Source of the DNA: a candidate division WOR-3 bacterium
Lineage (GTDB): Bacteria; Hydrothermota; Tepidihabitantia; SM23-42; JAOAFX01
DNA length: 64,000 nucleotides
Assembly (NCBI GenBank): GCA_039802205.1
Contig: JBDRWD010000008.1
Location: forward strand, 1 to 64,000
Direction: 5' to 3'
Part shown: piece by piece, positions 53,234-62,819 of the stretch
Layout of the letters: each line of letters begins with the position of its first letter
How positions within the stretch are numbered: position 1 is the stretch's first letter
The notes under the pieces: generated by a model
Told to the model about the DNA's origin: nothing
Seen by the model: only the letters and a program-made list of their open reading frames with translations
The model's database searches: none
Made by a program: the position numbers and the translations under genes

Positions 53234-54250
53234 CTAATCTGTGTTTCGTTGCTGCCGGCGGAAATCCAGTTTTAAATCCGAGTCCTGGTCTCTGTTGATC
53301 GCCGGGAAAAAATCCATATGGACAATTAAATTTTTATAGACAAGTGCGGCACCCTTGCCATGCTCACTCTCTAATGAGAACAAATCGCCTAAACCCGGAT
53401 TGCTTTTCGAAACCAATCGTACCGCGCTAATCAAATCGATAAATCTTTCTATCTTTTCTTTTGTGATTCTACTCTTTGCATTACCAATTGCATCCATGGC
53501 ATAGGATTTTATTAATTTTTTCCAAAGTTTATGCAACAAATCATTAGAGGCAAAAAGATCTAAACAGATGATTTTATCCCCGGTGGTCACAACCACCCCG
53601 ATTGTGGAGTCTGATAACTTCGGTATCTTTTCAAAACCTTCTACATAATCTTCTATTGTCTGCTGAACTTTTTTATCTTCGTAATTTGCCCTGACAGTCC
53701 CAGTTCCAGAAACAACACCAAGTCGGTCCTGGGTCCGAGCAATTTCTGCCCAAACCTCTCCCTGGCTCTCACTCAACTTTGCCCGCTGCCTCACAATATT
53801 TGGAACCACCAGCCCACTGCTTTTAAATTCTTTTGATACTTCAACCCACCGGCCGTGTTCCACACAATAAACCTCTATTTTTATCCAACCGCTATTTGGC
53901 GGCAAAAGAATATCTTCTTTTATCATTCTATCTTGTTTCGCACCCGTAATCATCTCACCCGTTAAAATAAATACTGGCTCATCACCGTAATTCTTTATCT
54001 CTACCTGATTTACATTTCCCAAACCGATTTCCCTTATCTTAATCCACCCTTTATCCGTCGCCTCATCAAGGGTAACAAAACCTTTCGTTCCTGTTATCAT
54101 TGTCATCTCCAGCGGATAAATTTTAAGATTTTTGTATTCTATTGGCTTTCCGATCTTAAGCCGATCAAGATAATCTTTCATCGCCGAGTCCGATTTTTGG
54201 GCAAAAAGCATTATCATTGGTATGATTGAAATCAAAATTAGTATTTTCAT
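53234..54250 (-). CDS. Secreted ARPP-1-like (DUF6569) protein
   Basis: This is a 338-residue protein with a signal peptide (to about residue 17). The body has the pattern of the ARPP-1 domain: YKNLKIYPL at the start, GFVTLDEATDKGWIKIRE, NYGDEPVFILTGEMITGAKQDRMIKEDILLPPNS, and VYCVEHGRW, followed by QGEVWAEIAR. This domain is known from ADP-ribosylglycohydrolase-linked operons, but no such partner is next to it here. GGAGG stands before the ATG. Cell location is outside the inner membrane; the activity is not known. Confidence 0.75.
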   Translation of the reverse strand: MKILILISIIPMIMLFAQKSDSAMKDYLDRLKIGKPIEYKNLKIYPLEMTMITGTKGFVTLDEATDKGWIKIREIGLGNVNQVEIKNYGDEPVFILTGEMITGAKQDRMIKEDILLPPNSGWIKIEVYCVEHGRWVEVSKEFKSSGLVVPNIVRQRAKLSESQGEVWAEIARTQDRLGVVSGTGTVRANYEDKKVQQTIEDYVEGFEKIPKLSDSTIGVVVTTGDKIICLDLFASNDLLHKLWKKLIKSYAMDAIGNAKSRITKEKIERFIDLISAVRLVSKSNPGLGDLFSLESEHGKGAALVYKNLIVHMDFFPAINRDQDSDLKLDFRRQQRNTD

Positions 54251-54319
54251 TTTAGCCTCCTTTTATTAATTAATACAACTTCCTAATGGAAATATTCCCA
54301 CAAACTACAACAGCAACTC

Positions 54320-54347
54320 TTGACACTGCAATAATAATTTTTATAAT
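54320..54347 (+). promoter_or_regulatory. Promoter of the glycoside-hydrolase-like gene
   Basis: TTGACA (54320-54325), 16 bp, TATAAT (54342-54347), AAGGAGG, ATG at 54366. Confidence 0.75.
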
Positions 54348-54365
54348 TCCTTGTAAGGAGGAACG

Positions 54366-57170
54366 ATGAAAATGTGTTGGATATTTTTCTTTGTTCTCAT
54401 AAATCTCATTTATGCCCAGTATATCACTCCTAAACAGGGTTGGTTTAATTTTGTAACCCCGTTTCCGGATACAGTTAATAACATAACCCACATAGGAAGA
54501 TTTATCCTCCAGCCCCCAGCCGGTGTCCACGGCCGGGTCATTGCCCAGCCTGATGGCCATCTATATTTCGCCAATGGTGTCCGTGCAAAATTTTTCGGAA
54601 CGAATTTTTGCTTTTCCGCCACCTATCCTACCCCATCGGTGAGCAATCAAATTGCCTCTCATATTGCCAAGCAGGGTTTCAATATGATCCGTTTCCATCA
54701 CATTGATGGTGCCCTGACGAGCGCACCCGGTTCTAATACTACCCGAAGGCTTAATCATGAAGTTTTGGATAGGTTTGATTATCTGTTTTATCAGTTGAAA
54801 CAAAAAGGGATATATTCAGCCATTGATCTTTACAGTATCCGCTATTTTAAATCTGGTGATGGTATCCCCTATTACGATAGTGTAAACCGTTCCCTGGATG
54901 TTGTAAAAAGGATATATATGTTTTATGAACCGGCCTATGCATTATTTCGTGATTATCCCGATAGCCTGCTCAATCATATAAATCCTTATACTGGCATCGC
55001 TTACAAAAATGAACCTGCCTTAGTTTTTATCAATCCAATGAATGAAGGAACTCTCATTGACCATTATTTCTGGGATAACTGGGATAACCCACAATCAAGT
55101 TATTATCTCCCAAGATTTTATAAAACTGATCTCCAGAACCAGTGGAATGACTGGTTATATAATAGATACCACTGGGATTCCACCCTAATTCGCGTCTGGT
55201 CAGGCGGTGATACAGCCACGGGTCCTAATAAGATAATCAATGGTGAATTTTCTGATACCCTAAATGGTGTTCCACGATATTGGTGGTTAAATCAATTCAG
55301 TGGAAATTCCTACTGGGGTGTGCAGAATGCCGGTTTAAGCCAGGAGCCAGCCGTTTTTGTCCATGTTTATTCGCCTGGGCAGTATTCCTGGCATATCCAG
55401 TTGCTGCAATCGGGATTCACCATCACTCTTGATTCCACTTATCGTCTCAGTTTTAAGGCGAAGTCGAGCAGGAATCGGAGTATGGATGTTGTTATCCAAA
55501 GGAATAGAACACCCTGGACCGTCTATTATTCAACAACAGTGAATCTCACAACCTCTGGCCAAAATTACATTTTGCCATTTTATTCAGGAACCTCTGATAC
55601 AGTCCAGCTAACTTTTAATCTCGGACTGGATACCGGACGGGTCTGGATTGATGACGTGCAGTTGCGGAAGGCACCATTTAGCATAATATTAGATCCGGGC
55701 GAAAGTCTGGCAACCCGAAACATAAGACTGGTGCGCTGGAGTAATCGGTATGATTATTCGCCTTACCGTTATTTTGATCAGATAAGATTCTTTTATGAAA
55801 AAGAGAGCAAATTTTATCAAAGGATATCTGCCCTGCTAAATGATACCCTCCATGTCCAAGCGTTGATTACCTCATCATACTTCTGGGCGAACCAGCTCCA
55901 TCAGTACACCTGGGCGAATATCGTCCCAGTTTTGGATGCCCATCCCTATTTTGACCATCCCACATTTCCCAACCAACCTTGGGATACCCTTGATTTCCGG
56001 ATAACAAATTCATACTTTGGCGAAGGTAGTAATGGAGAGTGGTTTTTTACCTATATGAATCAATGTGCTGCACTACAGAAACCAATGATAATAACCGAAT
56101 GGCAACATCCGGCACCCTGTGAATCACGTTATGTGACCCTCTTACCTTTTGCTAGTTATGCCGCGCTCCGGGATTATGATGCAATCATTAACTTTGCTTT
56201 TGCCCATTCTGAAGGGGGCTTTTCTAATAACCGAATAAGGCCTTTCTTTGATGCTGCTGGGCAACCAATACATTTTGTTTTATTAAGAATGGCAGCACTC
56301 GCCTTTTTACGTGATATCCATCCTGAAGATCTGGAACGAACTCCTTGGACGAGTTTCAATTTGGAGCAAATAATAAGGGATATCTACGCCGGAAACTACT
56401 GGAGCAGATCGATACCGAGTTCACCCCGGGATCGAATTTTCAATCAATTTCACTGGAATTCACAAAAAGCGATATTTAAGGTTAACTCAAAGGGGACCAA
56501 AATATTTGCTGGGAGGACAGCCGGGGATACTGTGGTTTTGGGAGGTATAAAGGTAATTGGAAACAGTGATGGCGTAATCGGATTTACCAGAATTGATAGC
56601 ACACTTCACCAACAAACATTTCTCGTCAGTGCCTTAGCCCGGGCCGAGAATACAAATATGATATGGGTTGAACAGACAAAAACCCAGGGAATGTTAAATT
56701 GGGGCATCACGCCCTGTCAAGTAGAGAGTGTCTCTTATTATACCCAATGGCATGCCGATTCTCTTTTGATTAGCAAACTAAACCCTGCAGGTAATATTAT
56801 AAGTTCTACCAAATTGATTGGGACCAATCACACCACCAACTGGATGCTCCGCACAGGCATAGATTCGGTACCCTGGTTTTGTGTAATTGCCTATAATTTT
56901 TCAGATACCATTATAGGGATTCTCGAGAAAAAAGAAATCAAACCACCAATTATTCAGATCGCTGTGATCCAGAAAAACTTGATATTGAAAGATGTACCTG
57001 CTGGGACCGAAATAAGGTTATACTCCGTAATAGGAAGGCTCAATTACTACCAGAAATTAATCTTACCTCATAAGCAACTGGTAATACGAAATCTGCCTTG
57101 TGGCGTATATTTTTATCGACTTAAGAACGAAGACTTTGAGCAAAAAGGTAAGATATTGATTATTAAATAA
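54366..57170 (+). CDS. Large surface glycoside hydrolase-like protein with carbohydrate-binding and sorting domains
   Basis: This is a 934-residue protein with a signal peptide (to IYAQ). Residues 50-280 and 430-680 make up a (beta/alpha)8 clan GH-A-like fold: FFGTNFCFSATYP, GFNMIRFHHID, YSAIDLYSIR, INPMNEG (candidate acid/base Glu), and IITEWQHPAP (candidate nucleophile Glu). Between them a CBM4/9-like sandwich is inserted (IINGEFSDTLNGVPRYWWLNQFSGNS, YRLSFKAKSSRNR, VWIDDVQLRKAP). The end (IRLYSVIGRLNYYQ, GVYFYRLKN, KILIIK) is a sorting domain. It likely cleaves an extracellular polysaccharide; I cannot name the GH family. Confidence 0.8.
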   Translation: MKMCWIFFFVLINLIYAQYITPKQGWFNFVTPFPDTVNNITHIGRFILQPPAGVHGRVIAQPDGHLYFANGVRAKFFGTNFCFSATYPTPSVSNQIASHIAKQGFNMIRFHHIDGALTSAPGSNTTRRLNHEVLDRFDYLFYQLKQKGIYSAIDLYSIRYFKSGDGIPYYDSVNRSLDVVKRIYMFYEPAYALFRDYPDSLLNHINPYTGIAYKNEPALVFINPMNEGTLIDHYFWDNWDNPQSSYYLPRFYKTDLQNQWNDWLYNRYHWDSTLIRVWSGGDTATGPNKIINGEFSDTLNGVPRYWWLNQFSGNSYWGVQNAGLSQEPAVFVHVYSPGQYSWHIQLLQSGFTITLDSTYRLSFKAKSSRNRSMDVVIQRNRTPWTVYYSTTVNLTTSGQNYILPFYSGTSDTVQLTFNLGLDTGRVWIDDVQLRKAPFSIILDPGESLATRNIRLVRWSNRYDYSPYRYFDQIRFFYEKESKFYQRISALLNDTLHVQALITSSYFWANQLHQYTWANIVPVLDAHPYFDHPTFPNQPWDTLDFRITNSYFGEGSNGEWFFTYMNQCAALQKPMIITEWQHPAPCESRYVTLLPFASYAALRDYDAIINFAFAHSEGGFSNNRIRPFFDAAGQPIHFVLLRMAALAFLRDIHPEDLERTPWTSFNLEQIIRDIYAGNYWSRSIPSSPRDRIFNQFHWNSQKAIFKVNSKGTKIFAGRTAGDTVVLGGIKVIGNSDGVIGFTRIDSTLHQQTFLVSALARAENTNMIWVEQTKTQGMLNWGITPCQVESVSYYTQWHADSLLISKLNPAGNIISSTKLIGTNHTTNWMLRTGIDSVPWFCVIAYNFSDTIIGILEKKEIKPPIIQIAVIQKNLILKDVPAGTEIRLYSVIGRLNYYQKLILPHKQLVIRNLPCGVYFYRLKNEDFEQKGKILIIK

Positions 57171-57174
57171 CTGC

Positions 57175-58767
57175 TTAGCGGAATAGAATTAATCGCGAAA
57201 CTACCGATTTCTTTTCGTTATTTATACCCACGAAATAAACTCCAGTGGGTAGTGGATTCCCTTTATCATCGTCGCCGCTCCATATCACATCACCGGTGTA
57301 GTCTTCAAACTTTCGGACAACCTGCCCGAGGGCGTTGTATATGAATAGCACCTCCCCTTTTTCTTTAGACATTTGCTCACGAATTAAGAAACGCCTCCCA
57401 ATCGTTGGCTGAACTAAAATTGCCGCTTGGTATAAAGGTTTCTTTTCATTAATACCTACGACATGGATCGGCACCGCAAGTTTTGCGAGGGCAGCAACAC
57501 CGGTCTTTATCACCTGGGTGGCAAAGGGGAGATGATTAACTCCACAGTTGGTATAAAGATGAGGTCCAAGCGTATCACCCGTAGTGTGATATGTCGGTGT
57601 CAATTGTCGTTCAATCCCGAGCATCGCCTTATAGCCACGTTTCCAGAAACTCGCATGATCCGAAGAACCACTCGTTCCACTATTTGCTACAAATCTTATT
57701 TTTAATTGCGTGTAAGTATCCGCAACCGCTTTATAAAATTGGGTCACAAATGTTTGACAACCAGGCACCGCAGTTGTATAATGAGCATTCATTGTATCCC
57801 GATTGGGATTTGAAGGCGTCACATAACCGATCATATCATAATTTATCACACCAAGGATTGTGTCGCCGTTGCGATAGGCACGAGCCGCAAAGGAGTCGCT
57901 TCCGTACAATCCTAATTCTTCAGCATTGAACGCGACATAATAGATGGTGTTTTCAAATAAGTAGTTTCGCATCACCCGTGCTGCTTCAATCATTGCCACT
58001 GTGCCCGAGGCATTGTCATCGGCTCCTGGAGCATAACCACTCGAAGGTACATCATCTAAATGCCCACCGATCAAACAGTATTTTTTTAGCGTTGGATAAA
58101 GATAACCTTTTTTAATTCCGACGACATTCGGACCGTAATTGGCATTAAAATATTGAAAATAGACACTATCACAGCCATAGCTGAGAAGTTTATTTCTTAT
58201 CCAGTTCACTGCGGCAATTTTGTTAGAATCTGTCGTAGTATACCTTGTATACATCCTTTGCAATCTCAAAATGAACGATTGGATACTATCCTGAGAAACC
58301 GCCGCTACCATCTTCTGGATAAGGGTATCTGGTGCAAGATTATTCATCGGGACGGGATAAGGATCTTTATCCAGAAACCGCACCGGGTCAAAGGTCAATA
58401 CTCTCAATTCCACTTTCAATTTATTCAATTCCAGCACTTGTTCTTCAGTAGTGCGTAAAAGAATACAATCTTCAAAATGGTCAATCACCTCACCATACTG
58501 GGCAACACGGCTTGGGTCTTCATCAATCAAATAAACTATCTGGTAATATTTTTCCCGGGGATTTTCATCAAGGATGCGATATTCAATATTTTTATTCGCA
58601 AGCCGCAAGATATCACCTTCGTCCGCGATAAGCAAGGCATGATCTTCAATCAGCTCGATAATATTAAAATCGCGCTCCTTCAAATCATCCACCCGCACTA
58701 AATATTCGTGGGCGAAGGCAACATTCACACTCAGCGCTACCAGAATGGCTAGTGTCATTTTTTTCAT
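57175..58767 (-). CDS. Secreted M28 family zinc peptidase with sorting domain
   Basis: This 530-residue protein has a signal peptide (to about residue 19) and a pro-region. The M28 core at about 210-430 has the zinc ligands GGHLDDVP, GADDNASGTV (bridging Asp), NAEELGLYGS (catalytic Glu-Glu), INYDMIGY (Asp) and a late His in TPTYHTTGDT. It acts as an aminopeptidase. The final 80 residues (IYNALGQVVRKF, VIWSGDDDKGNPLPTGVYFVGINN, SRLILFR) form a FlgD/Por-type domain. It converges with the 54366 gene, 4 nt between their stops. Confidence 0.92.
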   Translation of the reverse strand: MKKMTLAILVALSVNVAFAHEYLVRVDDLKERDFNIIELIEDHALLIADEGDILRLANKNIEYRILDENPREKYYQIVYLIDEDPSRVAQYGEVIDHFEDCILLRTTEEQVLELNKLKVELRVLTFDPVRFLDKDPYPVPMNNLAPDTLIQKMVAAVSQDSIQSFILRLQRMYTRYTTTDSNKIAAVNWIRNKLLSYGCDSVYFQYFNANYGPNVVGIKKGYLYPTLKKYCLIGGHLDDVPSSGYAPGADDNASGTVAMIEAARVMRNYLFENTIYYVAFNAEELGLYGSDSFAARAYRNGDTILGVINYDMIGYVTPSNPNRDTMNAHYTTAVPGCQTFVTQFYKAVADTYTQLKIRFVANSGTSGSSDHASFWKRGYKAMLGIERQLTPTYHTTGDTLGPHLYTNCGVNHLPFATQVIKTGVAALAKLAVPIHVVGINEKKPLYQAAILVQPTIGRRFLIREQMSKEKGEVLFIYNALGQVVRKFEDYTGDVIWSGDDDKGNPLPTGVYFVGINNEKKSVVSRLILFR

Positions 58768-58785
58768 GCCTACCTCCTTTTTTAA

Positions 58786-58813
58786 ATAATAACCAAACTA
58801 ACGGCAAAGTCAA
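58786..58813 (-). promoter_or_regulatory. Promoter of the M28 peptidase gene
   Basis: Minus strand TTGACT (58808-58813), 16 bp, TATTAT (58786-58791); GGAGG follows before the ATG at 58767. Confidence 0.65.
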
Positions 58814-58884
58814 GCATTCAGAAAACATTTAAACGAGCGTTGTTTCAGCAATAGGAATCAATCCCTTTTAGAAATGAAGAAGCA

Positions 58885-58912
58885 TTGACTTTCAAAATAT
58901 TTTCGTTATAAT
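58885..58912 (+). promoter_or_regulatory. Promoter of the 58920 gene (leaderless type)
   Basis: TTGACT (58885-58890), 16 bp, TATAAT (58907-58912), ATG at 58920 seven bases later. Confidence 0.7.
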
Positions 58913-58919
58913 TTGGCAT

Positions 58920-59150
58920 ATGGTAGAAATCTTGATAGTTCTCCTCATCCTTTCTTTTTTGTCCTTGATCTTCTCCATCCTCCAGCGTCATATGCCCATT
59001 AGCATCTGTCAGTCCTTAGTAATCTTGCTTACTATATATCTACTGATACGCGTTCGGGTTAAAATCTCCCGGGCAGAAAAAGAAAAACTCCGGGCTAAGA
59101 TTGAAGAATTAGAGAAGAAAATAGCAAGTCTGAGTGGAAAAGAATCTTAA
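58920..59150 (+). CDS. Small membrane protein with coiled-coil tail
   Basis: This is a 76-residue protein: two hydrophobic segments (about 3-20 and 28-43) and a basic-acidic C-terminal helix with heptad pattern (AEKEKLRAKIEELEKKIASL). Its layout is like small envelope or division-linked proteins, but no family is recognised. It has a consensus promoter of its own and no Shine-Dalgarno sequence. It ends 2 nt from the stop of rpsN on the other strand, where rpsH would be expected in a normal spc operon. Confidence 0.7.
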   Translation: MVEILIVLLILSFLSLIFSILQRHMPISICQSLVILLTIYLLIRVRVKISRAEKEKLRAKIEELEKKIASLSGKES

Positions 59151-59152
59151 TA

Positions 59153-59338
59153 TTACCAGGTGGCTTTTCTCACCCCAGGGAGTTCACCCTGAAGGGCAAG
59201 TTCCCGGAAACAAATCCGGCAGAGATTAAATTTCCGGTAAAACCCGCGGGGCCTTCCGCAGCGCTGGCAGCGGTTATACCTCCGGGTAGAGTATTTTGGA
59301 GGTCTTTTTGCCTTAATAATCAAACATAACTTAGCCAA
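59153..59338 (-). CDS. rpsN: Small ribosomal subunit protein uS14, zinc-binding type
   Basis: This is a 61-residue S14 of the short, zinc-containing (type Z) form: [25 protein letters not shown] gives two CxxC pairs that hold one zinc. The end [11 protein letters not shown] is the family terminus. It is the last gene of the ribosomal cluster in this window, 9 nt after rplE. Confidence 0.95.
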   Translation of the reverse strand: MAKLCLIIKAKRPPKYSTRRYNRCQRCGRPRGFYRKFNLCRICFRELALQGELPGVRKATW

Positions 59339-59347
59339 TATACCCCC

Positions 59348-59908
59348 TTATTTCTTTTTCTCAAAAGGCATGCCTAAACCTTCCAGCAATGCCAGGGCAT
59401 CTTCATCTTTTCTGGCAGTAGTCACAATCGCGATATCCATCCCGAAAATTTTCTTTACCTTGTCATATTCAATCTCCGGAAATATTGTCTGTTCGGTTAA
59501 ACCCAGATTGTATGAACCCCGTCCATCGAAAGAATCCCTTTTGAAACCACGGAAATCCCTGATTCGGGGTGCAGCAAAATTTATAAAGCGGTCAAAGAAT
59601 TCATACATCCGGTTTCCGCGCAGTGTCACTTTCATACCAATTACCATTCCTTTTCGTATTTTAAAATTAGAGATCGGCCTTTTGGCGCGGGTATATGCAG
59701 GTGCCTGCCCGGTTATCTTCGCCAGATCCTCTTTAATGATTTCTAAAATCTTAGGGTCGGCAACTGCCTCACCACAGCCCACATTGATAACGATTTTTTT
59801 TAACTGTGGAACCTGATAGATATTCTTGTAGCCCAATTTTTTCATCAAAGATTTTCTAAGAGTTTCTTCATAAAATGCTTTTAACCGTGGTTTATAGCCG
59901 GTTTTCAT
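59348..59908 (-). CDS. rplE: Large ribosomal subunit protein uL5
   Basis: This 186-residue protein binds 5S rRNA. The ATG at 59908 overlaps the rplX stop (ATGA) and is preferred to one at 59926. Family motifs: [66 protein letters not shown] and the end [15 protein letters not shown]. Confidence 0.96.
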   Translation of the reverse strand: MKTGYKPRLKAFYEETLRKSLMKKLGYKNIYQVPQLKKIVINVGCGEAVADPKILEIIKEDLAKITGQAPAYTRAKRPISNFKIRKGMVIGMKVTLRGNRMYEFFDRFINFAAPRIRDFRGFKRDSFDGRGSYNLGLTEQTIFPEIEYDKVKKIFGMDIAIVTTARKDEDALALLEGLGMPFEKKK

Positions 59909-60237
59909 TCTATCATCTCCCCGCATTTCTTACAAATTCTTACCCTTCTTTTTTCTATTTTTTCTCTTTTTACCTTTGTCTTTTTGCCACATTTCGGACA
60001 AATGAGTGCAAGATTTGAAATATGGATCGGCGCGGGCTTGGTGATAATTCCCGAAGGTTGAGTCTGGGAGCGCGCGCGCTGGTGTTTCTTCACCAAGTTA
60101 ATACCTTCGACAATTGCGCGCCCTTTTTCTCGGTCAATCTCCAAGACTCTACCGCGGCGACCTTTTTCCTCTCCGGTGATGACCTCAACCAGGTCATTCT
60201 TTTTGATATTAAATTTTAACCGTCTTGTCTCTTTCAT
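59905..60237 (-). CDS. rplX: Large ribosomal subunit protein uL24
   Basis: This is a 110-residue protein with a KOW motif ([23 protein letters not shown]). A CxxC...CxxC zinc-ribbon-like stretch ([30 protein letters not shown], read as two pairs) lies at the C-terminus, as in many thermophile-like L24 proteins. It overlaps rplN by four bases. Confidence 0.95.
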   Translation of the reverse strand: MKETRRLKFNIKKNDLVEVITGEEKGRRGRVLEIDREKGRAIVEGINLVKKHQRARSQTQPSGIITKPAPIHISNLALICPKCGKKTKVKREKIEKRRVRICKKCGEMIE

Positions 60238-60602
60238 ACCACTTCACTTGCCAAAGAAAGTATCTTGGTAAACCCTTTTTCCCGCAATTCCCGTGCTACT
60301 GGACCAAAGACTCTGGTTCCCTTTGGTTCTTTTTGCTCATTAATTAAAACACAGGCATTATCATCAAACCGCACATAAGAACCATCCGGACGCCGGATCT
60401 CCTTTTTGGTCCGCACGATAACTGCCTTCGCCTTATCCCCCTTTTTAATAGGGGCATGGGGCAGGGCATCCTTTATGGTCACATTGATAATATCACCAAC
60501 ATAACCATAGCGTCTGCCGGAACTGCCAGTCACATGAATGCACATCGCGATGCGCGCACCCGTGTTATCACAAACTTTTAATCTTGAGTAAATCTGAATC
60601 AC
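60234..60602 (-). CDS. rplN: Large ribosomal subunit protein uL14
   Basis: This is a 122-residue protein with the family patterns [65 protein letters not shown] and [14 protein letters not shown]. It is in the usual place after rpsQ, with a 33-nt gap. Confidence 0.97.
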   Translation of the reverse strand: MIQIYSRLKVCDNTGARIAMCIHVTGSSGRRYGYVGDIINVTIKDALPHAPIKKGDKAKAVIVRTKKEIRRPDGSYVRFDDNACVLINEQKEPKGTRVFGPVARELREKGFTKILSLASEVV

Positions 60603-60635
60603 CTGAACCTCACTATCCTTGATTAAACTCTAATC

Positions 60636-60872
60636 TCATGATAATTTGCGTAATACCCGCCATCTCTTTAATTTAGAGAGTGGTCGGGTTTCTTCGATCA
60701 ATACTTTATCACCCACTTTGCACTCATTGTTCTCATCGTGGGCATAGACCCGTGTCGTCTTTCGGATATATTTTTTGTATAACGGATGCTGAACAAATCT
60801 TTGAAATTCAACAACCACTGTTTTTTGCATTTTATCACTCACTACCACACCCACCTTAGTTTTGCGCATCAT
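60636..60872 (-). CDS. rpsQ: Small ribosomal subunit protein uS17
   Basis: This is a 78-residue OB-fold protein with [67 protein letters not shown] as its diagnostic blocks ([23 protein letters not shown]). It overlaps rpmC by four bases. Confidence 0.96.
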   Translation of the reverse strand: MMRKTKVGVVVSDKMQKTVVVEFQRFVQHPLYKKYIRKTTRVYAHDENNECKVGDKVLIEETRPLSKLKRWRVLRKLS

Positions 60873-61120
60873 TCTCCTTTCTTTGTCTTACCCTTGGTAG
60901 GAATTGCTTTTGATTGAATCAACTTTCTGATACCTAATTCATCCTCATGCAGCAGGGTCTTTATCCGGGCAATATCCTTTTTTATCGTGCGCAGTCGGAG
61001 GGGATTAGGCAGTTGCTGGGTTGCATGCCGGACACGGAGGTTAAATAATTCCCGATATAATCCGTTGAGCATTTCAATCAATTCTGCACGCGATTTCTCT
61101 CTCAGTTCATAAACCTTCAT
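60869..61120 (-). CDS. rpmC: Large ribosomal subunit protein uL29
   Basis: This is an 83-residue protein: [53 protein letters not shown] contains the typical ELFNLR and [10 protein letters not shown] blocks. A Lys-rich tail extends it. It overlaps rplP by 14 nt and rpsQ by four. Confidence 0.94.
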   Translation of the reverse strand: MKVYELREKSRAELIEMLNGLYRELFNLRVRHATQQLPNPLRLRTIKKDIARIKTLLHEDELGIRKLIQSKAIPTKGKTKKGE

Positions 61121-61538
61121 ATTTCACTCCTTCATCTCTTTTTACAAATTTCGTCTTTATTGGCAGTTTACTCGCAGCGATACGTAGTATTTCCCGGGCT
61201 TCCTCATCAGGTATCCCTTCCAGTTCGAAGAGAATACGACCGGGTTTGACCACGCTCACCCAGAACTCGGGTGCACCCTTTCCTTTTCCCATTCTTGTCT
61301 CCGCAGGTTTTTTGGTCACCGGCTTATCCGGAAAAATCCTTATCCAGACCTTAGCGCCTTTTTTTACGCTATGGGTGATTGCTACCCGCGCCGCCTCTAT
61401 CTGGCGGGCGGTAATCCATGCCGGTTCCAGAGCCATCAAGCCATATTCCCCAAAGACGATGGAATTGCCGCTGGTCGCCTTGCCTTTCCTCCGGCCACGC
61501 TGTTGTTTACGATATTTAACTTTTTTTGGTTCTAACAT
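61107..61538 (-). CDS. rplP: Large ribosomal subunit protein uL16
   Basis: This is a 143-residue protein with the family start [39 protein letters not shown] and [25 protein letters not shown]. It overlaps rpsC by one base. Confidence 0.97.
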   Translation of the reverse strand: MLEPKKVKYRKQQRGRRKGKATSGNSIVFGEYGLMALEPAWITARQIEAARVAITHSVKKGAKVWIRIFPDKPVTKKPAETRMGKGKGAPEFWVSVVKPGRILFELEGIPDEEAREILRIAASKLPIKTKFVKRDEGVKYEGL

Positions 61539-62161
61539 TACTGGATATCTCCTTTATAAATCCACACCTTTACTCCCACGGTACCGTAGATGGTGAAAGC
61601 AGTAGCCCGCGCGAAATCGATATCCGCTTTTATCGTCTGTAAAGGAACCCGTCCTTCCCGATACCACTCAGTACGTGCAATCTCCGCACCACCCAATCTT
61701 CCTCCGCAACTTACCTTGATGCCTTTGGCACCAATCTTCATCGCCGAAATGACCGAACGTTTCATAGCCCGGCGATGAGAAATCCTCTGCTCAATCTGGC
61801 GGGCAATATTCTGTGCCACCAGGCTGGCATCAAGCTCTGGGATGCGGACCTCTTCAATATTAATAACTACTTCGCTTTTGATCAAACTCTTGATTTCCTC
61901 ATGGAGCTTTTTAATCTCTTCACCACCCTTACCAATGATCTTGCCTGGCTGGGCAGTATGAATGGTAATGATTACCTTATTGGAAACCCGTTTAATAACG
62001 ATACTGGAAACCATGCAATCTGCAAGTCGCTTACTCAAATACCGGCGGATATTAAAATCCTCGACAACGAGTTTTGGATAGGAAAGTTCATCAAACCACT
62101 TTGATTTCCAATCTTTGGTTATCCCCAGTCGAAAACCTATTGGATGTGTTTTCTGTCCCAT
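61538..62161 (-). CDS. rpsC: Small ribosomal subunit protein uS3
   Basis: This is a 207-residue protein: [22 protein letters not shown] at the start, the KH RNA-binding domain with [14 protein letters not shown], and [27 protein letters not shown]-like [15 protein letters not shown] and [11 protein letters not shown] blocks. It overlaps rplV by one base. Confidence 0.97.
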   Translation of the reverse strand: MGQKTHPIGFRLGITKDWKSKWFDELSYPKLVVEDFNIRRYLSKRLADCMVSSIVIKRVSNKVIITIHTAQPGKIIGKGGEEIKKLHEEIKSLIKSEVVINIEEVRIPELDASLVAQNIARQIEQRISHRRAMKRSVISAMKIGAKGIKVSCGGRLGGAEIARTEWYREGRVPLQTIKADIDFARATAFTIYGTVGVKVWIYKGDIQ

Positions 62162-62529
62162 TACGCTCCTTTCTTAACCTGAATTGGTTTATAAGATTCA
62201 ACAATAATCTTAATATGACAGGTAGGCCGTTTAATTATTGCTGGCCGACCCCGGAATCCAGGTCGGAGTCGCTTGTATCTTGGGCCATCATTTACTACAG
62301 CTTCTTTTACATACAATTCTTTGTCCTCAACCCGCACAGAACCGACTTTATCCTTCAAATTTGCTACCGCTGAATTCAATGTCTTAAGCACCGGGATTTT
62401 GGTGCGGGAATGATAGAATTCAAGTATCGCACGTGCTTCAGGAACGGCCTTGCCTTTTATTGCCCTCAATATCTTCCTCACCTTCAGAGGCGAAGCTCGT
62501 TCGTAACGTTTAACTGCCCGTGCCATCAT
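62161..62529 (-). CDS. rplV: Large ribosomal subunit protein uL22
   Basis: This is a 122-residue protein with [34 protein letters not shown] and the exit-tunnel loop region [23 protein letters not shown]. It overlaps rpsS by four bases. Confidence 0.96.
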   Translation of the reverse strand: MMARAVKRYERASPLKVRKILRAIKGKAVPEARAILEFYHSRTKIPVLKTLNSAVANLKDKVGSVRVEDKELYVKEAVVNDGPRYKRLRPGFRGRPAIIKRPTCHIKIIVESYKPIQVKKGA

Positions 62530-62819
62530 TTTTCTGACTCCCTTTCTCTTTCTGCCTTTCGAGTACCGGAATGAGCACGGAAGGTCCGGGTAGGGGCAAA
62601 CTCACCAAGTTTATGTCCCACCATCCTTTCGGTGATGTAAACCGGAATGAACCGGTTGCCATTATGGACCGCGATCGTAAATCCTACAAATTCCGGTGGA
62701 ATCGTGGAGTCTCGTGCCCAGGTTTTAATCACCTTTTTTTCTTTGGTTTCAATGAGTTTCAATATTTTTTTCAGGAGTTTCTGGTCTACATAAGGACCTT
62801 TTTTTAAGGAACGGGACAT
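62526..62819 (-). CDS. rpsS: Small ribosomal subunit protein uS19
   Basis: This is a 97-residue protein: [56 protein letters not shown]. All are standard S19 blocks. It overlaps rplB by one base. Confidence 0.97.
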   Translation of the reverse strand: MSRSLKKGPYVDQKLLKKILKLIETKEKKVIKTWARDSTIPPEFVGFTIAVHNGNRFIPVYITERMVGHKLGEFAPTRTFRAHSGTRKAERERESEK

